Assembly: GCA_021780585.1 (NCBI GenBank)
Contig: JAJXYM010000004.1
Location: 1-5,659, forward strand
Source: Deltaproteobacteria bacterium
Lineage (GTDB): Bacteria > Desulfobacterota > Binatia > Binatales > Binataceae
Length of the DNA stretch: 5,659 nucleotides
Reading direction: 5' to 3'
The position numbers were made by a program, and so were the translations under genes. The notes under the pieces were generated by a model. It saw only the letters and a list, made by a program, of their open reading frames with translations, searched no databases and was not told the DNA's origin. Numbering within the stretch: position 1 is the first letter of the stretch; every line of letters begins with the position of its first letter. Shown here piece after piece: positions 5,486 through 5,659 of this stretch.

Positions 5486-5659
5486 ATGGAACGCGAAGAA
5501 GAGAAATCCCGCGGCTTCAAAGTTGAGGATCGCCGGCGCTTTTCGGCCGAGGGCGAGGTCAAGCCCGAGTTTCGCGACGCTGACGCCCGGGCCGCCGCGG
5601 CGGCGTCCGCGCGTCCCGCCGAAGCCGCGCCCGCCGGCGCCGGCGAGTCGGTCGAATCG
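5486..5659 (+). CDS. DUF1844-like protein, N-terminal part (runs off the window)
   Basis: An open frame starts at ATG 5486, 5 bases after the htpX stop, and stays open for 58 codons to the window edge. It begins MEREEEKSRGFKVEDRRRFS and continues with AEGEVKPEFRDADARA before an Ala/Pro/Gly-rich linker. The charged opening with GFKV-DRRRFS-EGE resembles the conserved N-terminus of small DUF1844 proteins, whose function is not known to me; the helical DUF1844 core itself would lie beyond the edge. The N-terminus has no signal peptide or membrane segment. Close spacing to htpX suggests an operon, and TCGGGGTAA at the htpX end offers a G-rich ribosome site about 9 bases before the start. The family call rests on resemblance recalled by eye. 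Confidence 0.6.
   Translation, partial: MEREEEKSRGFKVEDRRRFSAEGEVKPEFRDADARAAAAASARPAEAAPAGAGESVES

Noticed and set aside
5591..5604. Perfect 14-base palindrome GCCGCCGCGGCGGC
   Set aside because: It encodes an alanine run in the linker of the last gene. Alanine codons in GC-rich DNA create such palindromes by chance, and there is no T-tract to suggest a terminator.

Overview
This is a GC-rich bacterial chromosome segment with five recognisable genes, densely packed, plus gene fragments at both edges. The organism is probably Gram-negative: it has a family 9 (heptosyltransferase-type) glycosyltransferase and a lipid-linked-sugar (ArnT/PMT-like) membrane glycosyltransferase. The N-terminus of a DUF1844-type protein at the right edge fits Desulfobacterota/Acidobacteria-like or related uncultured lineages. 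That placement is an inference from gene content; nothing here fixes the phylum.

Layout. Positions 1-49 hold what looks like the last codons of an upstream gene, either in one frame ending at TAG 41-43 or in another ending at TGA 51-53, which would overlap the next start as ATGA. Positions 50-1645 (+) encode a polytopic GT-C-type membrane glycosyltransferase. It meets, tail to tail across 16 bases, a two-gene minus-strand unit: cysK (cysteine synthase A, 3452-2517) followed 6 bases later by larE (PP-loop ATP-dependent sulfur transferase, 2510-1662). A short divergent region (3453-3532) separates cysK from a plus-strand GT9 glycosyltransferase (3533-4486). A 136-base gap without a gene, which probably carries the promoter and leader, precedes htpX (4623-5480), a membrane zinc metalloprotease. 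Five bases later begins a protein with a DUF1844-like N-terminus that runs off the window.

How the genes fit together. CysK makes cysteine from O-acetylserine and sulfide, and LarE inserts sulfur into the nickel-pincer nucleotide precursor, so the minus-strand pair has a coherent sulfur theme. No larA, larB or larC is present in the window. The two glycosyltransferases suggest envelope glycan assembly, but they are separated by the opposing sulfur pair and are not clearly one operon. HtpX and the DUF1844-type protein form a likely co-transcribed pair.

No mobile element, CRISPR array, tRNA, rRNA or phage feature was seen. Most of the window is ordinary chromosome. The points most worth a second look are the cysK-larE pairing, the three-cysteine pattern in LarE, and the near-leaderless promoter candidates between cysK and the GT9 gene.
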